The position numbers and the translations under genes were made by a program. DNA of 64,000 nucleotides, taken from contig JADJMO010000017.1 of NCBI GenBank assembly GCA_016709545.1, positions 1 to 64,000 on the forward strand. Direction: 5' to 3'. Below the pieces are notes generated by a model. The model was not told where the DNA came from. It searched no databases and was given only the letters and a program-made list of their open reading frames with translations. Below, one piece after another: positions 42,446-50,843 of this stretch; the first letter of the stretch is position 1; each line of letters opens with the position of its first letter. The DNA is from Myxococcales bacterium (lineage in GTDB: Bacteria; Myxococcota_A; Polyangia; Polyangiales; JADJMO01).

Positions 42446-42896
42446 GACGAGGAGGCCGTCGGCGGGTGGCGCGCCGTAGGGCTTGTTGGAGTTCGGCGGC
42501 GGCTTCGGATAGGCCGACAGCACCGGGACGTTGGCGACGGTCGGTCGCGGAGGCGCCGAAGCGGAGGCGGACGCGGACACCGCCGCCGACGCCGACGCGA
42601 GCGCCGAGGCCACGGTCGCCTCCATCGCGCTCAGGCTGGCCACGACGCTGGGCGCGATCGAAGGAGCGGCCGTGGCCACCGAGGTGCTCCCGACTGGCTT
42701 CGCGGGCTCGGGCTTCGGCTCCTCCTTGCAGCCCACGATCGCGGTCGAGAGCGCGAACGCCCCCGCCGCGGCGCGCGCCGCGCGTCCGAACCCGAGCGGA
42801 CCGGGCACCGGCGTGGGCGCCGGCGCGTCGCAGAACGGACACGTCTCGTCGCCGCTCCGCACGTGGCGGAGGCATTGGCAGCAGGGTGTCAGCATC
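42443..42896 (-). CDS. Zinc-knuckle lipoprotein B with C-terminal YGAPPADGLLV
   Basis: 150 residues. The N-terminal knuckle has CQCLRHVR and CPFC. It is followed by a hydrophobic stretch ending in a lipobox-like AIVGC around residue 55, so the signal is internal. A Pro, then Ala/Ser-rich low-complexity segment leads to the terminal PYGAPPADGLLV. The ATG overlaps the stop of paralogue A (TGATG). The shared end motif with A is the strongest constraint and suggests recognition by a protease, anchor or the adjacent radical SAM enzyme. Confidence 0.75.
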
Positions 42897-43260
42897 AGAC
42901 GAGCAGCCCGTCGACCGGGGGCGCACCATACGGCGGCATCGCGGTCGGCACCGTCGACGTCGTCGTCGGGAGCGGCTTGGCCGTGGTGGTCGGCTCCGCC
43001 GTCGGCGCGACGCTCGCGCTCGCCGAGGGCTCGGGCTTGTTCGTGCCGTTGGTGGAGTCGGCCGGCATCTTGTTGTTGCCGCACGCGACGAGCGTGGTCG
43101 CGACGGCCGCGCCGAACGCCATCCGTGCTGCGCGGGAGAGGCGCGCTGGAGGAGCGCCGGGGTCGGCGCTCGCCACGCCGAGGGCAACGTCGCAGAACGG
43201 ACACTGCGCCGCCGTCGCGCGCACGTGACGGAGGCAGGAGGTGCAGGGGACGAGGTGCAT
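42895..43260 (-). CDS. Zinc-knuckle lipoprotein A with C-terminal YGAPPVDGLLV
   Basis: 121 residues. CTSCLRHVR and CPFC form the N-terminal zinc knuckle. MAFGAAVATTLVAC is a membrane/lipobox-like segment near residue 50. A Thr/Pro/Ser-rich linker leads to PYGAPPVDGLLV at the extreme C-terminus. It is a paralogue of B. The A and B 3' ends, including the downstream junction, form an imperfect direct repeat of about 55 bases. A PDZ-hydrolase gene lies 10 bases upstream on the same strand, so the three may be one operon. Confidence 0.75.
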   Translation of the reverse strand: MHLVPCTSCLRHVRATAAQCPFCDVALGVASADPGAPPARLSRAARMAFGAAVATTLVACGNNKMPADSTNGTNKPEPSASASVAPTAEPTTTAKPLPTTTSTVPTAMPPYGAPPVDGLLV

Positions 43261-43270
43261 CGCGTCGAGG

Positions 43271-44374
43271 CTATCCGACGGACCCGGCGCCGGTCACCTC
43301 GTGCACGAACCCCACGATCTCCTGGACGATCCGCGAATTCCACGCGCCCTTGCCATAGGCTGCGAGGCTCGCCGCCAGGGAGTCGTGGTGGGTGAAGGCG
43401 TGGTCGAGCCCGGGCAACGTGCGGATCTCTCCGCCCGCGAGCGCGGCCACCTCGGCTTGCTCCTCGCCGTCGACGACCCAGTCGTGTTCGCCGGCGAGGA
43501 CCAGGGTCGGCGCCGCACACCGACGCCACGCCGAGGCGAGGTCGGTGGCCGCGAGCTGCTGGTGGAACGCCCGTGAGCGCTCGTGGACGATCTCGTCCTC
43601 GTCGAGCGCGCGCCGCTCCTCGGCCCACGCCGCGTCGATCTCTACCGACGACGCCCCGCGGAGGAGCAGCTGCCGGCGCGTGCCCTCCTCGAGCGTCGTG
43701 AACCACGGGCGCGCGGTGGTGCCGTAGACGACGCGCGCGGTCGCGCCCTCGAGCAACGGCGCGATCATGCCACCGAGGCTGTGCCCGAGGAGGACCACGC
43801 CCTGCACGAACGGCCGCGCGCAGAGCCACGCGAGCGCCGCCTGCGCGTCTCCGACCTCGGTCTCGAAGTCGGGCAGCTCGCCTTCGCTCTCCCCGACACC
43901 CCGACGCTCGAGGCGCATCGTGACCAGACCCTCCGCGGCGAGCCCGTGCAAGAGGCGCGCGATCGGCGGCGCGCCTCCGAGGAAGTCCAGCGACGAGCGC
44001 CCGATCCCCTGCAGGAACAGCACGGCAGGCGCGCGCGCGGCCGGCCGCGTGACGATCGTGCGCAGCGAGACGTCGCGATCGATCTGCCCGTACTCGACCG
44101 TCGCCCCGGGCACGGTCTCCGAGGGTCGGCGCTGGACGGTCGCCTCGTGCAGGCCGCGCTCGCTCTCGATCGCGACGCGCGGCTCGGCGCCGATCGCCTG
44201 CCACGCGCGCCGCAGCTCGCGCACCGAGCGCACCGGGAGGCCACCGATCCCGACCACCACGTCGCCCGCCGCGAGCCCCGCCTCGTCCGCCATCGACCCC
44301 GCGCGCACGGCGGCCACGTGCATCCCGCGCGCGCTGAACGGCGGGCTCGCGAGCTCGGCGCCCAGCAGGGGCAT
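43271..44374 (-). CDS. PDZ domain - alpha/beta hydrolase fusion
   Basis: 367 residues. An N-terminal PDZ-like region (MADEAGLAAGDVVVGIGGLP, SVRELRRAWQAIG) precedes an alpha/beta hydrolase with FLQGIGRSSLDFLGG (oxyanion region), nucleophile elbow LLGHSLGGMIAP, LVLAGEHDWVVDGEEQ for the acid and LPGLDHAFTHHD for the His. No clear signal peptide. PDZ domains bind protein C-termini, which is notable because the two downstream genes encode proteins with an identical C-terminal LLV. The substrate is unknown. Confidence 0.82.
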   Translation of the reverse strand: MPLLGAELASPPFSARGMHVAAVRAGSMADEAGLAAGDVVVGIGGLPVRSVRELRRAWQAIGAEPRVAIESERGLHEATVQRRPSETVPGATVEYGQIDRDVSLRTIVTRPAARAPAVLFLQGIGRSSLDFLGGAPPIARLLHGLAAEGLVTMRLERRGVGESEGELPDFETEVGDAQAALAWLCARPFVQGVVLLGHSLGGMIAPLLEGATARVVYGTTARPWFTTLEEGTRRQLLLRGASSVEIDAAWAEERRALDEDEIVHERSRAFHQQLAATDLASAWRRCAAPTLVLAGEHDWVVDGEEQAEVAALAGGEIRTLPGLDHAFTHHDSLAASLAAYGKGAWNSRIVQEIVGFVHEVTGAGSVG

Positions 44375-44392
44375 TCGCGGTAGAGTCGCCAC

Positions 44393-45316
44393 GTGAAGGT
44401 CTCCGCGATCCACGTCTATCACGCGCCGCTCGCCGAGGTGCGCGCGGCGTTCGCGAAGCTCGACCCGTCGCGCGCCCTGGTCGATGCGACGGGCCCCGCT
44501 TCGCTCGCCGAGGCTGAGGTGGTGTTCACCGCGGTGCCCCCGCCCGGGTCGTTCGTCGACGCGCGGCGCCTGCGCCTCGTGCAGGGGATGGGCGTCGGGG
44601 TCGACCACTTCTACCCCGACCACGGCGGCATCCCGGAGGGCGTCCCGGTGGCGTGCGCGCGGAGGGTGTTCGCCGAGGAGGTCGCGCAGCACGCAGTCGG
44701 CCTCCTGCTCGCGCTCGTGCTCGGGCTCCCGAGCCACCTCGCGCGGCAGGCCACGCGCACCTGGCACCCGTTCGCGGACGGCACGCTCGCGGGGCGCCGC
44801 GCGGTGGTCCTCGGCGCCGGAGCCACCGGCGCGCGCATCGCCGCGATTCTCGGCACGCTGTCGATGCAGGTGACCGTCGTCGGCCGCAACGCGCGGGAGG
44901 GGGTCGTCGGCAGCGAGGGCCTGCACGAGGTCGCGCGCGGCGCGGACGCGCTGGTCGTATGCTGCGCGCGCACCCACGAAACGCGCGGAATCGTGGACGC
45001 CCCGCTGCTCGAGGCCCTCGCCCCGCACGCGCACGTGATCAACGTGTCGCGCGGCGGCATCGTCGTCGAAGCCGCGCTGCTCGCCGCCCTGGAGCGGGGC
45101 CACCTCGGCGGCGCGGGGCTCGACGTGTTCGACGTGGAGCCGCTGCCGACCGAGAACCCCCTGTGGACGGCCCCCAACGTGATCGTCACGCCGCACGTCG
45201 CCGGCCACGGGCGCGACTACGTGCGCCAGATGGTCGCGCGGCTCCTCGAGAACGTACGGCGCCTCGAGGCCGGCGAGCCGCTCCTCGACGTCGTGGATCG
45301 GCTTCGCGGTTACTGA
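44393..45316 (+). CDS. D-isomer-specific 2-hydroxyacid dehydrogenase
   Basis: 307 residues from a GTG start. The Rossmann loop is VVLGAGATGARIAAILG. The catalytic Arg is within INVSRGGIVVEAALL, the Glu in LDVFDVEPLPTENPLW and the His in VTPHVAGHG. EVAQHAVGLLLALVLGLP is the dimer helix region. Family members reduce 2-keto acids with NAD(P)H (glyoxylate/hydroxypyruvate reductase-like). The substrate is not assignable. It is divergent from the PDZ-hydrolase and overlaps the convergent lipase-like gene by seven bases. Confidence 0.88.
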   Translation: MKVSAIHVYHAPLAEVRAAFAKLDPSRALVDATGPASLAEAEVVFTAVPPPGSFVDARRLRLVQGMGVGVDHFYPDHGGIPEGVPVACARRVFAEEVAQHAVGLLLALVLGLPSHLARQATRTWHPFADGTLAGRRAVVLGAGATGARIAAILGTLSMQVTVVGRNAREGVVGSEGLHEVARGADALVVCCARTHETRGIVDAPLLEALAPHAHVINVSRGGIVVEAALLAALERGHLGGAGLDVFDVEPLPTENPLWTAPNVIVTPHVAGHGRDYVRQMVARLLENVRRLEAGEPLLDVVDRLRGY

Positions 45317-46395
45317 GGCGGCGAGCGGCTCCATGGGCGGACGTTCGACTGCGCGAACGCCCGGCGCAGCGCGTGGATGGCGTCGAGCACCGGGCGCTTG
45401 GCGGCCTCGATGGTGCCCGACATGTTGAAGTAGCCGTGGATGGTCGACCCGTAGCACTGGTGCTGCACCGAGACGCCCGCCTCGGCGAGCTTGTCGGCGT
45501 AGGCCTGACCCTCGTCCCGCAGCGGGTCGAAGCCGGCCGTCTGCACGAGCGCGGGCGGCAGGCCGGCGAGGCTCTTCGCGAAGATCGGCGAGGCGCGTGG
45601 CAACCGGTGATCCGCCTTGTTCGGCGCGTAGTGGTCGATGAACCAGTCCATCGTCGCCTCCTCGAGGAAGTACCCCTTGGCGAGCGTGCGGTGCGACGGG
45701 AACGAACGCGTGAGGTCGACCGCCGGGTACACGAGCACCTGGAAGCACGGCCGCACCGCGTCGTCGCGCGTGTCGAGCGCGACCACCGCCGCGAGGTTGC
45801 CGCCCGCGCTGTCGCCCATCACGGCGATGCGCTGCGGATCGACCCCGAGCGAGGCCGCGTTGGCCACGACCCAGCGGAACGCCGCGGTCGCGTCGTCCAC
45901 CGCGGCCGGGAACGGGTGCTCGGGCGCGAGGCGGTAGTCGACCGAGATCACCACGCAGGCCGCGTCGTCGGCGATCTCGCCGCACACCGGGTCGTGCGAG
46001 TCGAGGCTGCCGATCACCCAGCCGCCGCCGTGGAAGATCACCACCGCCGGCGCCGCGTCGCGCAGCCCGCGCGGGTGGTAGATGCGCACGGGGATCTCGC
46101 CCGCCGGCGTCGCGATGCGGCGGTTCTCGACCGTCTCCAGCGACCGCCGCGGCGGCGCGAACGCGAGGGCGTTCACGTCGAGCTCGCGCCGCGCCTGGGC
46201 CACCGAGAGCTCGTGCGTGTGCTTCTTGCCGAGCTTGTCGAACAGGAACAGCACGAGCTGGATCTGCTCGTCGAGCACGTAGCCGTCGTGCGTCCTCCGG
46301 GTGCCCCCGCTCATGCGCACGAGGACGGGACGCGGCAGTTGCAGCATGGCGCGGGCGGCCTTGCCCTCGAGGGCGGCGCGGCGGGAGACGGGCAT
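45310..46395 (-). CDS. Hormone-sensitive-lipase family alpha/beta hydrolase
   Basis: 361 residues. The oxyanion motif is VIFHGGGWVIGS, SVDYRLAPEHPFPAA follows, the nucleophile elbow is VMGDSAGGNLAA, the acid lies in TAGFDPLRDEG and the His in STIHGYFNM. This is the family IV (HSL) carboxylesterase set, acting on short-chain esters. The N-terminal 90 residues form the expected cap. No signal peptide. A PPOX-type gene lies 12 bases upstream on the same strand. Confidence 0.9.
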   Translation of the reverse strand: MPVSRRAALEGKAARAMLQLPRPVLVRMSGGTRRTHDGYVLDEQIQLVLFLFDKLGKKHTHELSVAQARRELDVNALAFAPPRRSLETVENRRIATPAGEIPVRIYHPRGLRDAAPAVVIFHGGGWVIGSLDSHDPVCGEIADDAACVVISVDYRLAPEHPFPAAVDDATAAFRWVVANAASLGVDPQRIAVMGDSAGGNLAAVVALDTRDDAVRPCFQVLVYPAVDLTRSFPSHRTLAKGYFLEEATMDWFIDHYAPNKADHRLPRASPIFAKSLAGLPPALVQTAGFDPLRDEGQAYADKLAEAGVSVQHQCYGSTIHGYFNMSGTIEAAKRPVLDAIHALRRAFAQSNVRPWSRSPPQ

Positions 46396-46407
46396 GCCCC
46401 GTTTCTA

Positions 46408-46990
46408 TCACGAAGGCACGAACGCTCCGCGCACGAGCGCGAGCGGCACCACCCCCGCGGGCACGGGGAGCGCGAGATCCTCCGGGATCGTCGAGCGGCC
46501 CACCCTCGCGCACCTTGGCCGACGCCTCGGAGAGGCCGAGCGCCACGACCGCCGTCGCCGCGAGCTCCTTGTCGTTCGGCGCGCGCGCCTGCGCCGAACG
46601 GCCCGCCTCGAGCTTGTCGACGAGCGCCGCGAGGGCCTCGTCCTTCTCGGGGCCGACCACCGCGCGCCCCTGCCCGAGCACGACGACGGACCGGTAGTTC
46701 ATCGAGTGATGGAACGCCGACTTCGCGAGCACGAGGCCGTCGAGCAGCGTCACGGTGCAGCAGAGCGTCGGGGCGCTCGCCGCGTGCTTCAGGAGGCGGC
46801 TCGCGATCGCGCCGTGGAGGTACACGGCGTCGCCCACGCGCACGTAGGCCATGGGGATCACGAAGGGCTGACCTCCGTCGACGATGCCCACGTGGGCGAC
46901 GAACGCCTCGTCGAGGATTGCGTCGATGGCGGCGCGGTCGTACGTGGCGCGACGCGGCAGGCGATGAACGGTGGTGCGAGGGGTCGGCAT
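46408..46990 (-). CDS. PPOX-type flavin/pyridoxamine phosphate oxidase-like protein (one frameshift)
   Basis: About 193 residues. TTVHRLPRRATYDRAAIDAI, FVAHVGIVDGGQPFVIPMAY, YLHGAIASRLLKHA, FHHSMNYRSVVVLGQGR and NDKELAATAVVALGL identify the split-barrel flavin-reductase-like family. One extra G near 46480 shifts the last 30 codons. Removing it gives LPVPAGVVPLALVRGAFVPS and a TGA at 46408, and makes the gene length a multiple of three. Likely FMN- or F420-binding, with an unknown reaction. Confidence 0.82.
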
Positions 46991-47046
46991 GCCTCGAACG
47001 TGCCTCCGCGCTGGTACCTCCGGAAGATCCAGTTCGCACAATTCTC

Positions 47047-47847
47047 ATGGACCACCCCCCTCCGCACCACGAGCTCGTCGCCGCCCCGGACCACACCCCC
47101 GAGCAGTGGATCGTGTTCCTGCACGGCATCCTCGGCACCGGCGCCAACTGGCGCTCGCTCGCGCGCAAGGTGGTCGGCGCCGTGCCCCGGTTCGGCGCCG
47201 TGCTCGTCGATCTGCGCGGCCACGGCCGCTCGCACCGCCTCGGCCCGCCGTGGACCCTCGACCGCGTCGCCGAGGATCTCCTCGCGCTCCCGGTGCCGAT
47301 CGCGGGCGCCCTCGGCCACAGCTTCGGCGGCAAGGTGGCGCTCGTCCTGCACGGGCTCGCGCCGCTCGAGCGCCTGATCCTCGTCGACAGCAATCCCGGC
47401 CCGCGCCCCACCGCGCGCGGCTCGGAGTCCACGCTCGACGTGCTCGAGATGCTGCGCAAGCTGGCGCCCACGTTCCGCGACCGCGTCGAGTTCCAGGACG
47501 CCGTCCGTGCCGCGGGCCAGCCGCTCGGCATCGCCCAGTGGCTCGCCATGAACCTCGTGCGCGAGGGCGAGCGCGTGCGCTTCGGCCCCGACCTCGACGG
47601 CGTGCAGGCGCTCCTCGACGACTACTTCGCCCGCGACCTGTGGCCGGCGCTCGAGCCCGCGCGCGCGATCACCGACGTGATCGTCGGCGGCGCCTCGTCG
47701 GTGCTCGACGCGACCGACCGCGCCCGCCTCGCCGCGAACGAGAGCCTGCGGCTGCACGTGGTGGAAGGCGCCGGCCACTGCGTGCACGTCGACGCCGCGG
47801 CGGCGGTCGAGGCGCTCGTCATCGAGGCGCTGGGGCGCGAGGGCTAG
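47047..47847 (+). CDS. Alpha/beta hydrolase (YbfF-like esterase)
   Basis: 266 residues. WIVFLHGILGTGANWRSLAR, VLVDLRGHGRSHRLGPPWTL, nucleophile elbow LGHSFGGKVAL and EGAGHCVHVD for the catalytic His. Size and blocks match YbfF/ABHD11-type acyl esterases. It starts 56 bases from the divergent PPOX gene. Its TAG stop overlaps the stop of the convergent gene through a CTAG. Confidence 0.88.
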   Translation: MDHPPPHHELVAAPDHTPEQWIVFLHGILGTGANWRSLARKVVGAVPRFGAVLVDLRGHGRSHRLGPPWTLDRVAEDLLALPVPIAGALGHSFGGKVALVLHGLAPLERLILVDSNPGPRPTARGSESTLDVLEMLRKLAPTFRDRVEFQDAVRAAGQPLGIAQWLAMNLVREGERVRFGPDLDGVQALLDDYFARDLWPALEPARAITDVIVGGASSVLDATDRARLAANESLRLHVVEGAGHCVHVDAAAAVEALVIEALGREG

Positions 47848-48260
47848 CTCGGCGGTCGGGCGTTCTTCGCGCGCGACCGCTTCTGCACGACGTCCGACCT
47901 CCGCTCGAGGACGCTGTTCGCCCGGTGCTGCGCCGCGATCGCGAGCACCCGTCGCGCGGCGACGCGGGCGCGCCCGCGCATGCGGTTGTCGGCGAGCTTG
48001 CCGAAGCCGCCCTTCACCCACGCGCGGTGGATGGCTTCGACCACGGCGTCCTCGTCGAGATCGAGGTCGCGCACCGCGAAGGTGGTCGTGCCCTTGAGCG
48101 ATCGGACGCCCGCGAGGCTGCGCCGGCAGCCGCAGGCACCATCGGCCCTCTCGTTCGAACACTCGCCGCTCCCGAAGAAGACGAGCTCGCCCTCGGGCAC
48201 GAAGCAGAAGTCGTTCTCTCGCTGGCCCTGCGTCTCGTTCGTGCTGACGAGCACCTTCAT
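47844..48260 (-). CDS. Conserved hypothetical protein (MKVLVSTNETQGQRENDF family)
   Basis: 138 residues. The N-terminal half (VLVSTNETQGQRENDFCFVP, GACGCRRSLAGVRSLKGTTT) resembles a widespread uncharacterised family seen in actinobacteria and myxobacteria. It has a conserved Cys cluster (CSNERADGACGC) that could hold a metal. The C-terminal 50 residues are basic. No function is known to me. Confidence 0.75.
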   Translation of the reverse strand: MKVLVSTNETQGQRENDFCFVPEGELVFFGSGECSNERADGACGCRRSLAGVRSLKGTTTFAVRDLDLDEDAVVEAIHRAWVKGGFGKLADNRMRGRARVAARRVLAIAAQHRANSVLERRSDVVQKRSRAKNARPPS

Positions 48261-48330
48261 GCCGACGAGGATGCCACAAAAGCCGGGAGGGCCGCCGTCG
48301 CCGGCAGCCCCTTGGCAGAGTCGCGCAGGA

Positions 48331-49181
48331 TTACTGCTTGTTCATCTCGTCGTACTGGTCGCGGACCGACTTGGCGCTCTTCTCGAGCATCGCCTTCTCC
48401 TCGTCGGTCAGGTTGAGCACGTGGATCTTCTCGACGCCGCCGGCGCCGATGACGCACGGCACGCCGCAGAACATGTCCTTGTAGCGGGGCGTAGAACGCG
48501 CTCGTGCCCAGCAGGTTGACGATCTCGCCGCCGCCCTTGCGGGTGCGGTCGATGTGCGGCTGCAGCGCCTCGCGGCTCATGAGCTGCGTGACGGGGATGC
48601 CGTTGACCGTGGTGGCCGAGACGATGGGGACCATGTCGTCGCCGTGGCCGCCGAGGACCATGCAGCGGACGTCCTTGGTGGCGACGCCGAGGGCGCGCGC
48701 GACGAACAGCTGGAAGCGCGCGGAGTCGAGCACGCCGGCCATGCCGACGACCTTGTTGGCGGGGAGGCCGCTGGCCTTCCACACCGCGTAGACCATCGCG
48801 TCGACCGGGTTGGTGATGACGATGACGAAGGCGTTCGGCGCGTACTTGCCGATGTTCTCGCCCCACTGCTTCATGATCTTGTGGTTGAGGCCGATGAGGT
48901 CGGCGCGCGACTGGCCGGGCTTGCGCGGGAAGCCGGCGGTGATGATGCACACGTCGGTGTCGGCGAGGTCTTCGGGGTTGGCCGAGCCCTTGATGTTGCG
49001 GTCGTAGCCGAGGATGGCGCCGTTCTGCTCGAGGTCGAGAGCCTTGCCCTTGGCGAAGTTCTCCTTCTCCTGGATGTCGAACAGGGTCACGTCGCCGAGC
49101 TCCTCGCGCACACAGCGCAGCGAGCTCACCACCGATGTTGCCTGCGCCGATGAGCGCGATCTTCGTGCGGGTCTTGGCCAT
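48331..49181 (-). CDS. mdh: Malate dehydrogenase (LDH-like type, two frameshifts)
   Basis: NAD loop IALIGAGNIGGELAAL, then VTLFDIQEKENFAKGKALDL, the substrate loop CIITAGFPRKPGQSR, VIVITNPVDAMVYAVWKASG, the catalytic His in VLGGHGDDMVP and the terminal MLEKSAKSVRDQYDEMNKQ. The enzyme interconverts malate and oxaloacetate in the TCA cycle. About 283 codons are present; homologues are nearer 310, and the two indels blur the count. Breaks near 49130 and 48488 (GCCCCGC) look like single-base errors because both sides match the family exactly. Confidence 0.92.
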
Positions 49182-49410
49182 GGAGCATCTCCTCTTGGGG
49201 GACCGCGGCATACACCCGCCGCGCGCCCGGGGGAACGACCGGTCGGCGCTCCGGCCTGCGACGCCCGATCGTGACCAACCGTAGGCACTGGTCACGCGGC
49301 ATGTGGCACGAACGGCACAGCCTCTCCCCCTCGGCGCGAGCGTGATTTTGCGGCGATTTCGCCCTCCGCGACGCAGAACGGCTGGGCACGGGTCTTGGAA
49401 GGAGGCGGCC

Positions 49411-50385
49411 ATGCGCTTCGCCCTTGCCCCCGCTGCCTTCACCCTCGCCGTCCTCGCCGCGCCGTTCGCCCGCGCGGAGATCAACGACGAGCCCGAGGTG
49501 AAGGACCCGTGGACGACGGCCCCCGCACCCACCACCGCGCCGACCCCGGCGGCCCCGCCCGCGGCGACGCCCGCACCGAAGGGTGGCACCACGGTCGTCG
49601 CGCCCCCTGGCGGCGGGGTCACGGTGGTCGCCCCGACGGCCGGCGGCGGCACGGTCACGGCGCACGGCTGCGCGGTCGTCCAGGTGGAGGGGAGCCCGGC
49701 GGTGGTGCAGGGGGTGGGCGGCAACGTCACGGACACCGCGTGCGCGCCCTATCAGCCCGCGGACGCGGCGGCGCCCAAGGTCATCTACATCCACGACCGC
49801 CCGCGTTTCGCGCCGGACGCGGGGCGCAGCACGTTGCTCGCGCTCGGGGCCGTCGCGCAGGGGCTCGGCTCGCTCGTGCTCGGCGCCTGGTACGCGCAGT
49901 CGATGGAGGACGAGCACTACGAGTGCATGAACGAGAAGGGACGGGTCTACAGCGGCGGCAGCTACGCGTACCAGGACTACGCCTCCGTGAAGAAGGCGTG
50001 CGGGTCGGCGGGGGCGTGGGGCTCGCTCGCCCTCTACACGGCGAACATGGCGTTCGCGCCCACCGCGGCCTCGTTCCAGGTCGGCGCGACCAAGCGCGCG
50101 TGGATCTTCGCGGGCGCCATCACCGCGTCGATCGCCGCCGGCAAGCTCATCGACATGAACGACGAGAAGGACGGCTGGCGGGGCGTGGGGCTCGGCGGCG
50201 CGATCCTCGGGTTCGTCGTCCCTGCCACGCTCGGCATCGTCGCGCTCGCGACCACGCCGCACCGCGAGGACCTGCAGGAGACCAAGCCCGAGAACGCGTC
50301 GTTCACCAACTTCGGCATCGCCCCGGTGGGCGACAGCAAGCACGGCGTCACGGGCGCCTCGCTCGCCCTCGGCGGGAAATTCTAG
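49411..50385 (+). CDS. Exported protein, unknown (Pro/Thr-rich N-terminus, membrane-helical C-terminus)
   Basis: 324 residues, preceded by a strong ribosome site (GGAGG at 49401). The signal peptide ends near ARA. A Pro/Ala/Thr-rich linker, a Gly/Val segment and a Cys-containing patch (AHGCAVVQVEGSPAVVQGVG) come next. Several hydrophobic segments (LGAVAQGLGSLVLGAWYA, FAGAITASIAAGK, GGAILGFVVPATLGIVALA) occupy the second half. Similar layouts occur in uncharacterised myxobacterial envelope proteins. Its stop shares a CTAG with the convergent ElaA gene. Confidence 0.7.
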   Translation: MRFALAPAAFTLAVLAAPFARAEINDEPEVKDPWTTAPAPTTAPTPAAPPAATPAPKGGTTVVAPPGGGVTVVAPTAGGGTVTAHGCAVVQVEGSPAVVQGVGGNVTDTACAPYQPADAAAPKVIYIHDRPRFAPDAGRSTLLALGAVAQGLGSLVLGAWYAQSMEDEHYECMNEKGRVYSGGSYAYQDYASVKKACGSAGAWGSLALYTANMAFAPTAASFQVGATKRAWIFAGAITASIAAGKLIDMNDEKDGWRGVGLGGAILGFVVPATLGIVALATTPHREDLQETKPENASFTNFGIAPVGDSKHGVTGASLALGGKF

Positions 50386-50822
50386 CCGAGAGGGCGCAGC
50401 ATCTCGCAGTGCGGGATGCCGTCTTCGTCGTAGTCGGCCGACACGCGGGCGAAGCCGAGCTCGCCGTAGAAGCGCTCGAGGTAGGCCTGCGCCGAGATGC
50501 GGATCGGCACCGCGCCGTGGATGCGCGCGACCGCGGCGAGGCCCTCGCGCATCAGCACGCGACCGAGCCCGCTGCGCCGCACCTCGAGCGCGGTGACCAC
50601 GCGACCGATGCTCACCTCGGGGTACTTCTCGCCCGGCGGCACGATGCGGAGCGCGGCCACGCACGGGTCGCCGAGCCAGAGGTGGTGGCACACCTGGTCG
50701 TGGCCGTCGGCGTCGAGGTAGGCGCAGTTCTGCTCGACGACGAACACGCGCTGGCGCAGGGACATCAGCGCATAGAGCTCGGCGGCGGTGAGCTCTGCGA
50801 ACGCCTTGCAGTGCGGCTCCAT
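50382..50822 (-). CDS. elaA: ElaA-like GNAT acetyltransferase
   Basis: 146 residues. ALMSLRQRVFVVEQNCAYLD, RIVPPGEKYPEVSIGRVV, SGLGRVLMREGL (acetyl-CoA loop) and RISAQAYLERFYGELGF are the ElaA blocks. GNAT enzymes transfer acetyl from acetyl-CoA; ElaA's acceptor is unknown. It is followed by the CTAG overlap with the convergent gene. Start at 50822 matches family length. Confidence 0.9.
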   Translation of the reverse strand: MEPHCKAFAELTAAELYALMSLRQRVFVVEQNCAYLDADGHDQVCHHLWLGDPCVAALRIVPPGEKYPEVSIGRVVTALEVRRSGLGRVLMREGLAAVARIHGAVPIRISAQAYLERFYGELGFARVSADYDEDGIPHCEMLRPLG

Positions 50823-50843
50823 CGTCGCGCCCTGGGGGTTCGA

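Noticed and set aside
42443..43260. Small lipoproteins as ordinary zinc-ribbon transcription factors
   Set aside because: The knuckle is only about 25 residues and is followed by a membrane/lipobox segment and a low-complexity exported tail.
43271..47041. A 1256-residue minus-strand frame joining the PPOX protein to the PDZ-hydrolase
   Set aside because: It exists only because the PPOX gene carries a one-base insertion; the middle part is antisense to, or out of frame with, the real genes between.
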